Below, piece by piece: positions 6,700-15,623 of a stretch of DNA of 64,000 bases; the first letter of the stretch is position 1, and each line of letters begins with the position of its first letter. Under the pieces are notes generated by a model, which saw nothing but the letters and a program-made list of their open reading frames with translations, made no database searches and was not told where the DNA came from. The stretch is from Arthrobacter sp. DNA4 (GTDB taxonomy: Bacteria; Actinomycetota; Actinomycetes; Actinomycetales; Micrococcaceae), in assembly GCF_024362385.1 (NCBI RefSeq), contig NZ_CP101466.1, positions 620,001 through 684,000 of the forward strand, in the 5' to 3' direction. The translations under genes and the position numbers were made by a program.

Positions 6700-9600
6700 T
6701 CAATAGCGTGGCGTAACCGGGCTTCCGTCCAGGGACCGCTCCTCGATCAGTTTCCCGCCCAGGATGCGTTCGACGGCGGCCCGGCCGAAGACACCTGACT
6801 CCTCGATGGTTTCATCGTCGGCGCTTGGTATGTCCTGGACGTAGGCACTCGGGGCGGCGGCGGCCCTGGCAGGCGCCTTGGCGCGTCCTGCCTCAGCTTC
6901 GGGGCTGTTGGACAGCCGCTGGTACAGGCTTTGCCGCGTTTCCGTTCGTCCGGCCGCCGGTGCAGAAGTCCCTGCAGAAGCCGGCGCGGCATTTCCTGGC
7001 TGTGGCCGGGAGGGTACGGCCGGTGCCTGCGTAACGGAGGCATGCGCCACCGCCGCCTGTGCACCCGGTGCCTGGGAAGCGGTTGCCTGTGTAACCGGTG
7101 CCTGAGCAACAGTGGCCTGGGCAGCGGAAGCATGTGTGACCGGTGCAGGTGCGGCGGCCGCCATGGCGAATTCGGGTACCGGAGCGTGGTCCGGGGACTG
7201 GGCCTGGTACGCACCCGCAGCCGGCTCCGTCCGGCCGGAGCCGAAAACTGCCCCCGCGGCCCAGTCTGGCCCCGCTGCCGCAGCAGCCGTGGCCGTCGAG
7301 GCCACGGGAATGGAGGGCGGCACCTGGGCGGTTGCGGGCTCGTAATGGGGGACGGCGGCGGACGCCCCAATGTTGTCATTCGCGGATGCAGGTGTTGGCT
7401 TGGCGCCGACGTTGCTCTTGTCTCCCACTACCCATATGCCGGGTGCCTGTTCCACGGCCCGGGTCCAGGGATCATGGGCGGCACCAGCATGCTGGGAAGC
7501 CGGTTGGCCAGCGGGTTGGGAAGCGGTGCTAGAGCCTGGCCCGCCGGGCGCAGTCCCCTGGGGGCGCGCGGCAGCTGCAGGGTGGGCGCCGTCTGCCGCC
7601 TGGTCGATGCCAGTGGCAGGGGAGGGTGGTGCCGTCCGGTTGCCCGGACGGGCGGAGGGCTCCCAGTCCATGGGGGGTTCCTCATCCAGCGGGGGAGCGT
7701 CCTCATCCCGCGGCGGTCCCCAATCGTCATCAGAGTAGGAGTAGTCGCCTCCGGCAGGCGGGTACGCGGGGTGTGCGGAATTCGTGCCGGAGGTGTCGGC
7801 AGCGGTTCCTGCAGCCCGGGCGCTGGCACCGGCGGTGGCACTGGGGCCAGACCCCGCAGGATCCATGCCGTGGTTGCCCCGCGCGTTGGCGTCGGCCGCC
7901 GGGCGTGCCCCCGGAGAGGTGGCAGCCGGAGAGGTTGCGCCCGGAGAGGTGGCACCTGCAGGGGCGGCCGTGGGTGCGGCCGAAGGGCTTGCGGCGACAG
8001 CGGAACTTCCCGAACTGCCGTAAGGGGCGGTGCTTCGCGCGGCGGGGGTGCTGCCGGCAGCGGCCGGGCTTCCGGAACTACCGCTCAGCGGCATTCCGGT
8101 GCCCGCCGCTGCTGCGGGTACGTGAACCGCTGGGGATGCCTGGGCTGGGGCTGGGGCTGGGGCTTGGGCCGGAGCAGGAGCCAGGCCCCAGGCAACGTCA
8201 GCTGAGGTGGCCGGAACCACCGGGCTGGCGGGAACTTTTGGGTTTGGCTCAGAGCTCGCTTGGCTGGCGCCGCCGGCAACCGCCTGGATCTGGCAGTCGA
8301 TGCCGACGGTCTTGTGGATGGCCTGGCGCAGGTTGTCCGAATGGTCCGCCCTGCCGAAGGCGCCGGCAAGCCCGGACGTGGTGAAGGACAGGGTCAGGAC
8401 ACTGCCGTCGAACGCCTGGACCTGCGCATTGGGTTCAACGAGGGCCCAGGTGCTGCGCTTGATTTTGGACAGTGCCTGCAGGACATCCGGCCAGGCCCTG
8501 CGAAGGACCTCCACGTCGCCCATGGCCGGGGGGTTGGCTGGGGCGGACCCGCCGGGTGCTTGGTGATGCGCTGCGGGAGCCTGATGGACAGGGGCCTGCG
8601 GTCCTGGCACCTGCTGGCCTGGCATTTGAGCGCCGGGGGAGTTGCTGCCGGGCCCGTGGGTGGCAGGCACCTGGTCGCTTTGGGCCTGCGGCCGGTCCGG
8701 GACGCGGGGCGCAGCGGACTGGCTGGGCGCTGGCCGGTCTTCCTGTCCCCGCGGCGCTGCATTGTCGTGGCCCTGCGGCGCTGAGTTGTCCTGGCCCTGC
8801 GGCACTGCCTTGTTTTGCGGCGCTGAAGAGGCCCGCTCGGCGGGGTTGATGGTCCCCGCGCCTGCGGCAGAACCTTGGGAGCCCTGTGGTGTCCGGGGCC
8901 GGGACGGTTCCTCGACGGGCCAGTCGCTGGTGCTGACCCGAGGTGGTGTCAGGGGACTGCGGGCGCCGTCAGAGGCGGGAGCACCCTGTCCGTCCCCGGA
9001 ACCGGGCATAGCGGGAGCCGCCGGTCCGGCCTGGGCCGACGCGGATTGGGCAGGGGCAGCCTGGGCTGCGGAAGAGTGGGCCGCAGCAGTATTGGCAGAA
9101 GGCTCCGGGGCGGCCGAGTCGTGCGCGCGCTGGGAATCCAGCGGGGAACCGGCGGGAGTGGCAGCTGGTGCCGTTGGCTGGACTGCCGCCGCTGGTACCT
9201 CCGCCGATGCCGGCGTAACCGTGGCGGGAGCGCCGACGTCGTTTCCGGCGTAGTTCAACCGCCGTTCCACCCGGTCGATCCGGGCTGCCATGCCGCGCTC
9301 ATTCTGTTCAGCGCTGGGCAGCAGGATCCGGGCGCACAGAAGTTCCAGGTGCAGCCGGGGGGACGTGGCCCCGGTCATTTCGGTCAGGGCCGTGTTGGTA
9401 ACATCAGCGGCCCGGGAAAGCTCCGCCGCGCCAAGGTTATGGGCCTGGTTCTGCAGCCGCGCGATCTGGTCCTCCGGCATCCCGCGCAGGATGGCGTGGG
9501 CGCTCTCGGGCATGGCCTGCACGATGATCAGGTCGCGGAAGCGCTCCAACAGGTCCTCTACAAACCGGCGGGGATCGTGGCCGGTCTGGATGACCCGGTC

Positions 9601-10416
9601 CACCGCGCGGAAAACGGTGGCGGCATCGGAAGCAGCCACGGCTTCCACGACGTCGTCCAGCAGTGAAGCGTGGGTGTAGCCGAGCAGGGCCACGGCGAGC
9701 TCATAGTCCAGCCCGTTGGGTCCGGCGCCTGCCATGAGCTGGTCCAGGACGGAGAGCGAATCGCGGACGGAGCCGCCGCCGGCGCGGATGACCAGAGACA
9801 GGACGCCAGGGGCGACAGGAACGTTTTCCTGGCGGCACAGGAGCTCCAGGTACGCCATCAGGGGCTCAGGCGGCACCAGCCGGAACGGGTAGTGGTGCGT
9901 CCGGGAACGGATGGTTCCAATGACCTTGTCCGGCTCCGTGGTGGCGAAGATGAACTTGATGTGTTCCGGCGGCTCTTCCACGATCTTCAGCAGGGCGTTG
10001 AACCCGGCGGAGGTGACCATGTGGGCTTCGTCGATGATGAAGATCTTGTAGCGGTCCCGCACCGGGGCGTAGGTGGCGCGCTCGCGGAGGTCCCTGGCGT
10101 CGTCAACACCGCCATGGCTCGCGGCGTCAATCTCGATGACATCAAGGGAACCTGAACCGCCACGGGCCAGTTCAACGCAACTGGGGCAGGTCCCGCAGGG
10201 GGTGTCCGTGGGCCCTTGGGCGCAGTTAAGGCAGCGGGCCAGGATGCGGGCGGACGTGGTCTTGCCGCAGCCCCTGGGGCCGGAGAAAAGGTAGGCGTGG
10301 TTGACGCGGTTTTTCCGCAAAGCCGTCATCAGCGGCTCGGTGACATGCTCCTGGCCAATAACGTCAGCGAACGAGTCGGGACGGTATCTGCGGTACAGGG
10401 CGGTAGTAACTGTCAC
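6700..10416 (-). CDS. dnaX: DNA polymerase III subunits gamma/tau, with very long C-terminus
   Basis: The clamp-loader ATPase of the replicase. I place the start at GTG 10416 (MTVTTALYRRYRPDSF), giving about 1238 residues; an ATG further upstream reads into non-conserved sequence. The AAA+ module has Walker A GPRGCGKTTSARILARC, a zinc site CLNCAQGPTDTPCGTCPSC, Walker B FIIDEAHMV, the sensor-1 region IFATTEPDKV and the arginine-finger region. Residues from about 390 onward are Ala/Pro/Gly/Gln-rich and low complexity, broken by a structured piece near 640-730 (MGDVEVLRRAWPDVLQALSK). The protein is about twice the length of the E. coli one (643). It sits directly downstream of the SRP RNA gene, as is common. 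Confidence 0.95.
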   Translation of the reverse strand: MTVTTALYRRYRPDSFADVIGQEHVTEPLMTALRKNRVNHAYLFSGPRGCGKTTSARILARCLNCAQGPTDTPCGTCPSCVELARGGSGSLDVIEIDAASHGGVDDARDLRERATYAPVRDRYKIFIIDEAHMVTSAGFNALLKIVEEPPEHIKFIFATTEPDKVIGTIRSRTHHYPFRLVPPEPLMAYLELLCRQENVPVAPGVLSLVIRAGGGSVRDSLSVLDQLMAGAGPNGLDYELAVALLGYTHASLLDDVVEAVAASDAATVFRAVDRVIQTGHDPRRFVEDLLERFRDLIIVQAMPESAHAILRGMPEDQIARLQNQAHNLGAAELSRAADVTNTALTEMTGATSPRLHLELLCARILLPSAEQNERGMAARIDRVERRLNYAGNDVGAPATVTPASAEVPAAAVQPTAPAATPAGSPLDSQRAHDSAAPEPSANTAAAHSSAAQAAPAQSASAQAGPAAPAMPGSGDGQGAPASDGARSPLTPPRVSTSDWPVEEPSRPRTPQGSQGSAAGAGTINPAERASSAPQNKAVPQGQDNSAPQGHDNAAPRGQEDRPAPSQSAAPRVPDRPQAQSDQVPATHGPGSNSPGAQMPGQQVPGPQAPVHQAPAAHHQAPGGSAPANPPAMGDVEVLRRAWPDVLQALSKIKRSTWALVEPNAQVQAFDGSVLTLSFTTSGLAGAFGRADHSDNLRQAIHKTVGIDCQIQAVAGGASQASSEPNPKVPASPVVPATSADVAWGLAPAPAQAPAPAPAQASPAVHVPAAAAGTGMPLSGSSGSPAAAGSTPAARSTAPYGSSGSSAVAASPSAAPTAAPAGATSPGATSPAATSPGARPAADANARGNHGMDPAGSGPSATAGASARAAGTAADTSGTNSAHPAYPPAGGDYSYSDDDWGPPRDEDAPPLDEEPPMDWEPSARPGNRTAPPSPATGIDQAADGAHPAAAARPQGTAPGGPGSSTASQPAGQPASQHAGAAHDPWTRAVEQAPGIWVVGDKSNVGAKPTPASANDNIGASAAVPHYEPATAQVPPSIPVASTATAAAAAGPDWAAGAVFGSGRTEPAAGAYQAQSPDHAPVPEFAMAAAAPAPVTHASAAQATVAQAPVTQATASQAPGAQAAVAHASVTQAPAVPSRPQPGNAAPASAGTSAPAAGRTETRQSLYQRLSNSPEAEAGRAKAPARAAAAPSAYVQDIPSADDETIEESGVFGRAAVERILGGKLIEERSLDGSPVTPRY

Positions 10417-10470
10417 AGAGAAAACCCTACCAATCCGGGCTGACATCATGCCGCCCTGTGGGGGAATAGT

Positions 10471-10566
10471 AAAGACCCCCCATGCACCCGCCAGAGCCCG
10501 TCTACCCTTGCTACCTTCCGGTCCTGGGGGAGTTCAACAGGATGACGCCACATGAGGGGCCGTCAG
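10471..10566 (-). ncRNA. ffs: Bacterial signal recognition particle RNA (4.5S type)
   Basis: The minus strand carries the conserved apical loop of SRP RNA: CAGGACCGGAAGGTAGCAAG, with the GGAA-type tetraloop and the asymmetric internal loop bound by Ffh. The flanking arms GGCCCCTCATG and CATGGGGGG close a long hairpin of about 90-97 nucleotides. This is the small, Alu-less type. Ends are set by the pairing and are approximate by a few bases. It lies just upstream of dnaX on the same strand. Confidence 0.92.
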
Positions 10567-10957
10567 ATACTTTACCCGAACATTCGGTCCGACTCGAATC
10601 GGACCCGGCGCCGCCGGCGGAGGCCCTGGCCCGTTGCCGGTGCCCTGCCCGTGGATGCCCGGGTACGGATGTCCATTGCTTATCCCCGCCCCAGCCGGGA
10701 TCATGGCTATGTACACCGATTGGGGCAATCTCAAGGTTGTGAGCTGCGTGGCCTGGCTTAACGGGGCTGGACCCGGCAGCTCAACGGTGCAACAGGGAAT
10801 GGGCGCATTGGGGGCGTCCATTTTCAGGTTAAGGCAACCATCGCCGTACCCCTTTGAGGCGGGATGCGGCCGGCAAAAAACCGATGCCGGATGGGCCAAT
10901 TGGGCGATGCGGAAAACTTCAGGTAATCTAGTACCTGCTTTTGATTCAGAAGCAGTT
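10567..10957. other. Intergenic region between SRP RNA and tRNA-Ser
   Basis: About 390 bases with no convincing coding sequence. The left edge holds a possible -10 box for the SRP RNA on the minus strand (TAAAGT, complement of 10569-10574). The right edge holds a possible promoter for the tRNA: TTGGGC at 10900-10905 and TAATCT at 10924-10929, 18 bases apart, followed by a small hairpin CTGCTT/AAGCAG (10935-10955). An open frame in the middle has no family resemblance and no good ribosome binding site. Confidence 0.5.
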
Positions 10958-11042
10958 GGAGAATTCGCCTAGCGGCCTATGGCGCACGCCTGGAACGCGT
11001 GTTGGGTTAACGCCCTCGGGGGTTCAAATCCCCCATTCTCCG
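10958..11042 (+). tRNA. tRNA-Ser (anticodon GGA)
   Basis: The acceptor arms GGAGAAT and ATTCTCC pair at the ends, with discriminator G. The anticodon stem-loop is CACGC-CTGGAAC-GCGTG, giving GGA, which reads UCC and UCU. A long variable arm (TTGGGTTAACGCCCTC) marks a class II tRNA, and the T arm is GGGGGTTCAAATCCCCC. No CCA is encoded. Confidence 0.96.
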
Positions 11043-11048
11043 CCGGTC

Positions 11049-11090
11049 AAGAACCCGGCCCCGGTAACCCGGGGCCGGGTTCTTGCTTTT
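11049..11090 (+). terminator. Terminator of tRNA-Ser
   Basis: Perfect 16-bp arms AAGAACCCGGCCCCGG (11049-11064) and CCGGGGCCGGGTTCTT (11069-11084) with a four-base loop, followed by GCTTTTT. Confidence 0.85.
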
Positions 11091-11121
11091 TCCGCCTCCG
11101 TTACAGCCTTCTGGTTGGTGG

Positions 11122-12057
11122 TCAGGCCAGATCTGCCAGCGGTTCACCAAGCCGCCTCAGGCGCTGCCTCGCTGCTGTTTCGCTGGGACCCATCCCCCTC
11201 CGGGGACCGCCCAGGGCCAGGTGGACGACGCCGAGCACCACCTTTGTGGTTAACCGCACGGGCAGGGGAAACGGGCCCAGCCGTGGAAGAGAGAGCCCCA
11301 GCATCTGGCGGTACCGGGGTTCCAGGCTGTAGACCGCAGCGGCAAACAGGATCCGGTAGCCAGGCTTCAGCAGCGGATGCAGGGGCGCATTGCGGATGAA
11401 CTCCACCGTCTCCTTGACGCGGCCGTCCGCCCGCAGCTCGCCCTGCGCGTACCAGCGTTCCAGTTGGCTGCGCATCTGCGCTTCCGTCAGCGGCGGGTCT
11501 TCCACACCCATCAGCCGCCCGGCCTGGGCCCACTCCCGCACGTAGGCGTCCTGGCCGCCTGGGATGGGGCTGCCCCAAATTCTGTGGGCTGCGAGGAAGC
11601 CGTCCGTGAAGGCCAGATGGATCCAGTTGGCCAACCCGGGATCGTTGGCACTGTAGGTGCGCACTTCGCCGTCGTTGTCCTTGTAGTTGCCCTGGACAGG
11701 CTCATGCAGGCGGCGGACGCGCCGTGTTGCCTCCTCCGCGGCGTCCGTGGATCCATAGGTCACCGTAAAGATCCAGCGGATGGTGTTGGCCAGCCGGCGC
11801 AGGGGATCGTCACGGAAGTTGGAGTGCTCGTGCACCCCCGCCAGCGCGCCGGGATGGAGCGACTGCATGAGCAGCGTGCGGATTCCACCCACGATGGGCG
11901 TCATGGAGCCGTGCACCGCCCACACTGCCGAGCCGGGCAGGTGGTAGCCCACGTCGTCGCCCTCGGCCAGCTTGAGCGTCCAGTCCGGCGGGGCGTCGGC
12001 CCTGCCCGAGAAGGTCTTCTTGATTTCGTCCTGCCAGGTACGAAGGACATTGCGCAT
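11122..12057 (-). CDS. MpaB-like oxygenase family protein (DUF2236)
   Basis: A 311-residue protein starting [16 protein letters not shown]. The motif [19 protein letters not shown], then [20 protein letters not shown] and the long helix [20 protein letters not shown], are typical of the oxygenase MpaB / latex-clearing-protein fold, in which conserved His residues bind haem. Family members are heme oxygenases of largely unknown substrate. The frame is open upstream of ATG 12057, but the extension has no conserved content; the ribosome binding site is weak for any choice. No partner is visible: the gene faces tRNA-Ser and is divergent from the M23 peptidase locus. Confidence 0.8.
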   Translation of the reverse strand: MRNVLRTWQDEIKKTFSGRADAPPDWTLKLAEGDDVGYHLPGSAVWAVHGSMTPIVGGIRTLLMQSLHPGALAGVHEHSNFRDDPLRRLANTIRWIFTVTYGSTDAAEEATRRVRRLHEPVQGNYKDNDGEVRTYSANDPGLANWIHLAFTDGFLAAHRIWGSPIPGGQDAYVREWAQAGRLMGVEDPPLTEAQMRSQLERWYAQGELRADGRVKETVEFIRNAPLHPLLKPGYRILFAAAVYSLEPRYRQMLGLSLPRLGPFPLPVRLTTKVVLGVVHLALGGPRRGMGPSETAARQRLRRLGEPLADLA

Positions 12058-12242
12058 GAGACATTGTTGCCCATTTGCGCCACGCACGGCTGGATCCGGC
12101 AGAGACGCGCAGCTCCGCCCCCTAACGACCCACAAAAAACCCGCATTGTCCGGCTACGGGGTTTCCACGCCTGCGGTCCTGTGGTCCCATGGGACATACC
12201 GTCGAGACACCGTGCGGCAGGCCACGTCGTGGAGTCAGTCAA

Positions 12243-12660
12243 TTGGGCAAGAATTCCGTGCCCGGCAACAGCAAGCCGGACCAGCGTACCCTTCCCCCCG
12301 TTGCCCGGGCCGTTGCTGCTGCCGGCGTGCTGGCGGCGTCCGTCTGCGCCGTCAACCTTTCCGCCGGCTCCGCTGAACCGCCACAGTTGGCGCGATCGGT
12401 TGCCGGAACCGGCACCACTCAGGGCAGTGCCGCCCCGTACGGAACGTCCGGAACGGCGAAGCTCCGGGAAGGGCACAGCGAACCAGCCCCCACGGCAACA
12501 GACCAGCTTGGCGCCGCTGCCCTTCCGCGGCCATCTTCTCCAATCCACCTGTGGCATTGGCCTTCCCGCACACGTCCATTGGCGGCGTCGACCAGAGCGC
12601 CAGGGCGGCCCTCACGCTGGGCCCGGCCGGTGCCGCAGGCCCTTGCCCGGCTTCCTCATG
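12243..12660 (+). pseudogene. Probable N-terminal part of the M23 peptidase, out of frame
   Basis: This stretch codes for a convincing exported N-terminus in a different frame from the peptidase that follows. One frame gives [15 protein letters not shown], the hydrophobic [20 protein letters not shown] and a linker up to about 12515. A second frame then gives [27 protein letters not shown] up to about 12650. The peptidase domain is in a third frame. Two single-base shifts in the same direction (consistent with two missing bases) would join all three into one secreted protein. Start is uncertain: TTG 12243 preceded by GGAG is a candidate. Either the gene is damaged or the sequence has errors here. 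Confidence 0.6.
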
Positions 12661-13884
12661 GCGCCCCTGCAGCTACTGGACCCGAGCTCGCCGTTCGGGT
12701 TCCGGGTCAGCCCGATCAGCGGGGCAGCGGGAGACTTCCACCTGGGCCAGGATTACGCAGCCCCCTGCGGAACTCCCGTCTACGCCGCTGACTCCGGTGT
12801 TGTGCGGGCGGCCGTCTGGCACCCCTGGGGCGGCGGCAACCGGATTGAGATTGACCACGGCGACGGGCTCATCACCACCTACAACCACCTCGAATCCATT
12901 GGTGTGCACACCGGCGACCAGGTGCGGGTGGGCCAGGTCATCGCGCGTGTTGGGACCACCGGATGGTCCACGGGCTGCCACCTGCATTTCGAGGCAATCC
13001 TGAATGGCCGCTACACCAACCCCTTGAGATGGAACTTCCTCCAGCTCCGTGCAGTGGACCAGGCCCTTCCGGCTGAGATGGTTTCGTACGTGCCCGGCAC
13101 GGGGTTGTCCGGCGGCAGGATCAGCTGGACCATCCCCCTCCAGGTTGACCCGGGAGACGGACTCCCCGCAGCCGGGCTTCAGGTTTCACCCTTCCCGCCG
13201 CTTTTCGTACCAGGCCCGGCACCCTCGCCATCCCAGGCAACGGGCATCGTGCTGCCCGCTCCGAACGTGCAGTTGACGACGACGGGCCCGCTTACCGCTG
13301 AACCGTCGGTAAGTGCCGCGCCGCCTTCGCCCGCGGCGGCACCCAGCGATCCGTCGACGATCCCTGCAAGCCCAACGCTGGCTCCGTCACCGACCGAGCC
13401 ATCGCCGTCGCCCGCTTCGCCAACCCCTACTTCACCAAGTCCCACGCCGACGCCCGCTCCGACGCCGACGCCCGCTTCGCCAACCCCTACGTCACCAAGT
13501 CCCACGCCGACGCCCACTTCGCCAACCCCTACGTCACCAAGTCCCGCGCCGTCGCCTTCGCCGTCTCCCACTGACCCTGCCAGCCCAACGCCCACGCCGA
13601 CGCCCACGACTTCACCGACTCCCGTCCAGCCCACACCCACCGAACCGGCTCCGGCGCCATCGCCGGTTGAGCCTGCGCCCGCTCCGGCCCCGGCCCCTGC
13701 GCCCGCCCCGGCCCCCGCTCCCGCCCCCGAACCGGTGCCAGCACCGGTTGAGCCCGCCCCGGCACCCACCACTGCCGCCCCGGCGCCTGCCCCAACCCTC
13801 CCGCCCGCGGAGCCTGCCCCAACGCCGACCCCAACCCCCACCCCTACGTCGACTGAACCAGTACCGACGGCGCCCCCGGCCTAG
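12658..13884 (+). CDS. M23 family metallopeptidase with Pro-rich tail
   Basis: A LytM-type peptidase domain that cleaves peptidoglycan cross-links or interpeptides. The zinc ligands are visible as [16 protein letters not shown] (His and Asp) and [10 protein letters not shown] (the HxH pair), with the typical [20 protein letters not shown] between them. The last ~230 residues are a Pro/Thr/Ser/Ala tail with [16 protein letters not shown] repeats, probably a cell-wall-spanning or disordered linker, and there is no domain after it. The entry starts at the in-frame ATG 12658, but the natural protein surely begins upstream with a signal peptide found in other frames (12243-12660). Confidence 0.8.
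   Translation: MAPLQLLDPSSPFGFRVSPISGAAGDFHLGQDYAAPCGTPVYAADSGVVRAAVWHPWGGGNRIEIDHGDGLITTYNHLESIGVHTGDQVRVGQVIARVGTTGWSTGCHLHFEAILNGRYTNPLRWNFLQLRAVDQALPAEMVSYVPGTGLSGGRISWTIPLQVDPGDGLPAAGLQVSPFPPLFVPGPAPSPSQATGIVLPAPNVQLTTTGPLTAEPSVSAAPPSPAAAPSDPSTIPASPTLAPSPTEPSPSPASPTPTSPSPTPTPAPTPTPASPTPTSPSPTPTPTSPTPTSPSPAPSPSPSPTDPASPTPTPTPTTSPTPVQPTPTEPAPAPSPVEPAPAPAPAPAPAPAPAPAPEPVPAPVEPAPAPTTAAPAPAPTLPPAEPAPTPTPTPTPTSTEPVPTAPPA
13411..13554 (+). repeat. 42-bp direct repeats inside the Pro-rich tail
   Basis: Three near-identical 42-bp units at 13411-13452, 13471-13512 and 13513-13554 begin CCCGCTTCGCCAACCCCTAC or a close variant. They encode the [18 protein letters not shown] repeats of the M23 protein. 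Such units can expand or contract by slippage. Confidence 0.8.
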
Positions 13885-13936
13885 GGAATTTGCACCCGGA
13901 ACCCGTACGGCGCCCCACCGGCACCGAATCCCTTGC

Positions 13937-14449
13937 ATGAACATCTCTCCTCTGACACGCAGCCAGCGACCCCTCTATCCGATCCCGCTGATCCTGAACG
14001 ATGGCACCAGGACAAATTTCGGCCAGTTCAAGGGAAAAGTGGTGTTGGTGGTCAACGTGGCGTCCAACTGCGGCTTCACGCGGCAGTACGCCGCCTTGGA
14101 GGCCCTCTACGGCAAGTTCCGCGACCGGGGGTTCGAGGTCCTGGGCGTTCCGTGCAACCAGTTCGCAGGGCAGGAGCCCGGGACCGACAGCGACATTGCG
14201 GACTTCTGCGAACGGAATTTCGGTGTCACGTTCACGTTGACGGCCAAGGCAGAGGTCCGCGGCAGAAACCAGCACCTGCTCTATTCAGAGCTCACCAAGT
14301 TCAAGACCGGGCTGCTGCCGGGGCTGGTGAAGTGGAATTTCGAGAAGTTCCTGGTCAACCGCGAGGGGGACGTGGTGGCGCGGTTCGCCCCCACGGTCGA
14401 GCCCGACTCGCCAGAGATCCTCGACGCCATCGAGCAAGCGCTCGGATAA
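13937..14449 (+). CDS. Glutathione peroxidase-family thiol peroxidase
   Basis: A 170-residue peroxidase. The catalytic motif NVASNCGFTRQY holds a Cys (Cys45) in place of selenocysteine. It is followed by GVPCNQFAGQEPGTD with the conserved Gln, and WNFEKFLVNREGDVVARF with the catalytic Trp and Asn. Bacterial members of this class reduce hydroperoxides, usually with thioredoxin rather than glutathione, and Arthrobacter-type bacteria use mycothiol. The start ATG 13937 has no strong ribosome binding site. It lies 52 bases after the M23 gene on the same strand, with no clear functional link. Confidence 0.92.
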   Translation: MNISPLTRSQRPLYPIPLILNDGTRTNFGQFKGKVVLVVNVASNCGFTRQYAALEALYGKFRDRGFEVLGVPCNQFAGQEPGTDSDIADFCERNFGVTFTLTAKAEVRGRNQHLLYSELTKFKTGLLPGLVKWNFEKFLVNREGDVVARFAPTVEPDSPEILDAIEQALG

Positions 14450-14608
14450 AGGGTGGCCAGCCGAATTTGCCCTGCAAAAGCGCAGTTCTTTTAACTTTTT
14501 CCACATCAGCGGCGGAGATTTACCCCATGTTTGCCAAATGTCTGATTGGATAAATATTACTGAAGGGTACAAGGGAAGAACGGCTTCCCACCGACCATAG
14601 AGGTAGCA

Positions 14609-15538
14609 ATGGAGCACATCGAGGCCGAACATCCCCGGCCACGCCACTTCCTACTCCACCTGAGTGATCCCCACCTGTTGGGAGGTCCAGAACCCCTCTA
14701 CGGAACCGTCGACAGCGAAGCCAGGCTCGCCCAGCTCTTCGATGAAGTCAAAGCGTCCGGGGCCAGGCCGGAGGCCGTGATCTTCACGGGCGACCTTGCC
14801 GACAAGGGCGATGCCGGGGCGTACGTGAAGCTTCGGGCCATCGTTGAGCCGGCCTGCAAGGAAATGGGCGCCCAGGTCATCTGGGCCATGGGTAACCATG
14901 ACGACCGGGCCAACTTCCGCAGGGGACTCCTTGACCAGCCGGGCAGTGACGAGCCGGTGGACCACAGCTACTTCATCAACGGGCTGCGGGTCATCACCCT
15001 GGACACCACGGTCCCGGGTTTCCATCATGGCGAGCTGAGCCCGGCGCAGCTGGAGTGGCTGGCCCGCCAGCTTGAAACTCCTGCCCCGGACGGCACCATC
15101 CTGGCCCTCCACCACCCTCCGGTCCCGTCAGTGCTGGACCTCTCGGTGCTGGTTGAACTGCGCGACCAGGCGTCCCTGGCCGCAGTGGTGCGTAATTCGG
15201 ATGTCCGCACCATCCTTGCGGGCCACCTGCACTACTCCACGACGGCGAGCTTCGCCGGCGTTCCCGTCTCGGTGGCGTCGGCTTCCTGCTACACCCAGGA
15301 CCTGAACGTACCTGTGGGCGGGACCCGCGGCCAGGACGGCGGCCAGGCGTTCAACCTGGTGCACGTGTATGAACACACCATCGTGCACTCCGTGGTGCCG
15401 ATGGGCAGTGCCCCCACCGTTGGCGAGTATGTGTCTCCCGAAGAGACCGCCCGGCGGCTGGAGGCTGCCGGGATCCGGATCCCGGAAACCACCAAGCAAC
15501 GCGGCAGCACCAAGCTCGGGGTGCCTACCAGGCGGTAG
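14609..15538 (+). CDS. CpdA/Icc-like metallophosphoesterase
   Basis: A 309-residue phosphodiesterase of the calcineurin superfamily. All metal-binding blocks are present: [33 protein letters not shown] and [12 protein letters not shown]. This set is closest to the CpdA cyclic-AMP phosphodiesterase group, though mycobacterial relatives have broader substrates, so the substrate is not certain. The start is ATG 14609 with AGAGGT upstream. It stands alone, preceded by about 160 bases without genes, and ends at a bidirectional hairpin shared with the convergent Stealth gene. Confidence 0.88.
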   Translation: MEHIEAEHPRPRHFLLHLSDPHLLGGPEPLYGTVDSEARLAQLFDEVKASGARPEAVIFTGDLADKGDAGAYVKLRAIVEPACKEMGAQVIWAMGNHDDRANFRRGLLDQPGSDEPVDHSYFINGLRVITLDTTVPGFHHGELSPAQLEWLARQLETPAPDGTILALHHPPVPSVLDLSVLVELRDQASLAAVVRNSDVRTILAGHLHYSTTASFAGVPVSVASASCYTQDLNVPVGGTRGQDGGQAFNLVHVYEHTIVHSVVPMGSAPTVGEYVSPEETARRLEAAGIRIPETTKQRGSTKLGVPTRR

Positions 15539-15551
15539 CACCCCTCCACAC

Positions 15552-15592
15552 AGCACTGGGGCCGGCTCCGTCAGGGCGCCGGCCCCAGTGCT
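15552..15592. terminator. Bidirectional hairpin between convergent genes
   Basis: Perfect 15-bp arms AGCACTGGGGCCGGC (15552-15566) and GCCGGCCCCAGTGCT (15578-15592), followed by a short T run on the plus strand. Confidence 0.75.
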
Positions 15593-15623
15593 TTGGGCTT
15601 GCGGGGGTCGACGCGCGGCCGTC

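Noticed and set aside
10634..10972. Possible small gene between SRP RNA and tRNA-Ser
   Set aside because: It runs into the tRNA, lacks a ribosome binding site and has no plausible domain.
12058..12242. Possible c-di-AMP riboswitch before the M23 gene
   Set aside because: Such riboswitches often precede wall hydrolase genes, but I could not find the conserved ydaO-type blocks here.
11377..12650. Long open frame upstream of and continuous with the M23 domain
   Set aside because: It runs antisense through the MpaB-like gene, is rich in Arg/Pro/Cys and has no family resemblance; it is open only because of high GC. The real N-terminus of the peptidase lies in other frames.
13411..13554. Possible CRISPR or intergenic repeats
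   Set aside because: The repeats are in frame within the Pro-rich coding tail.
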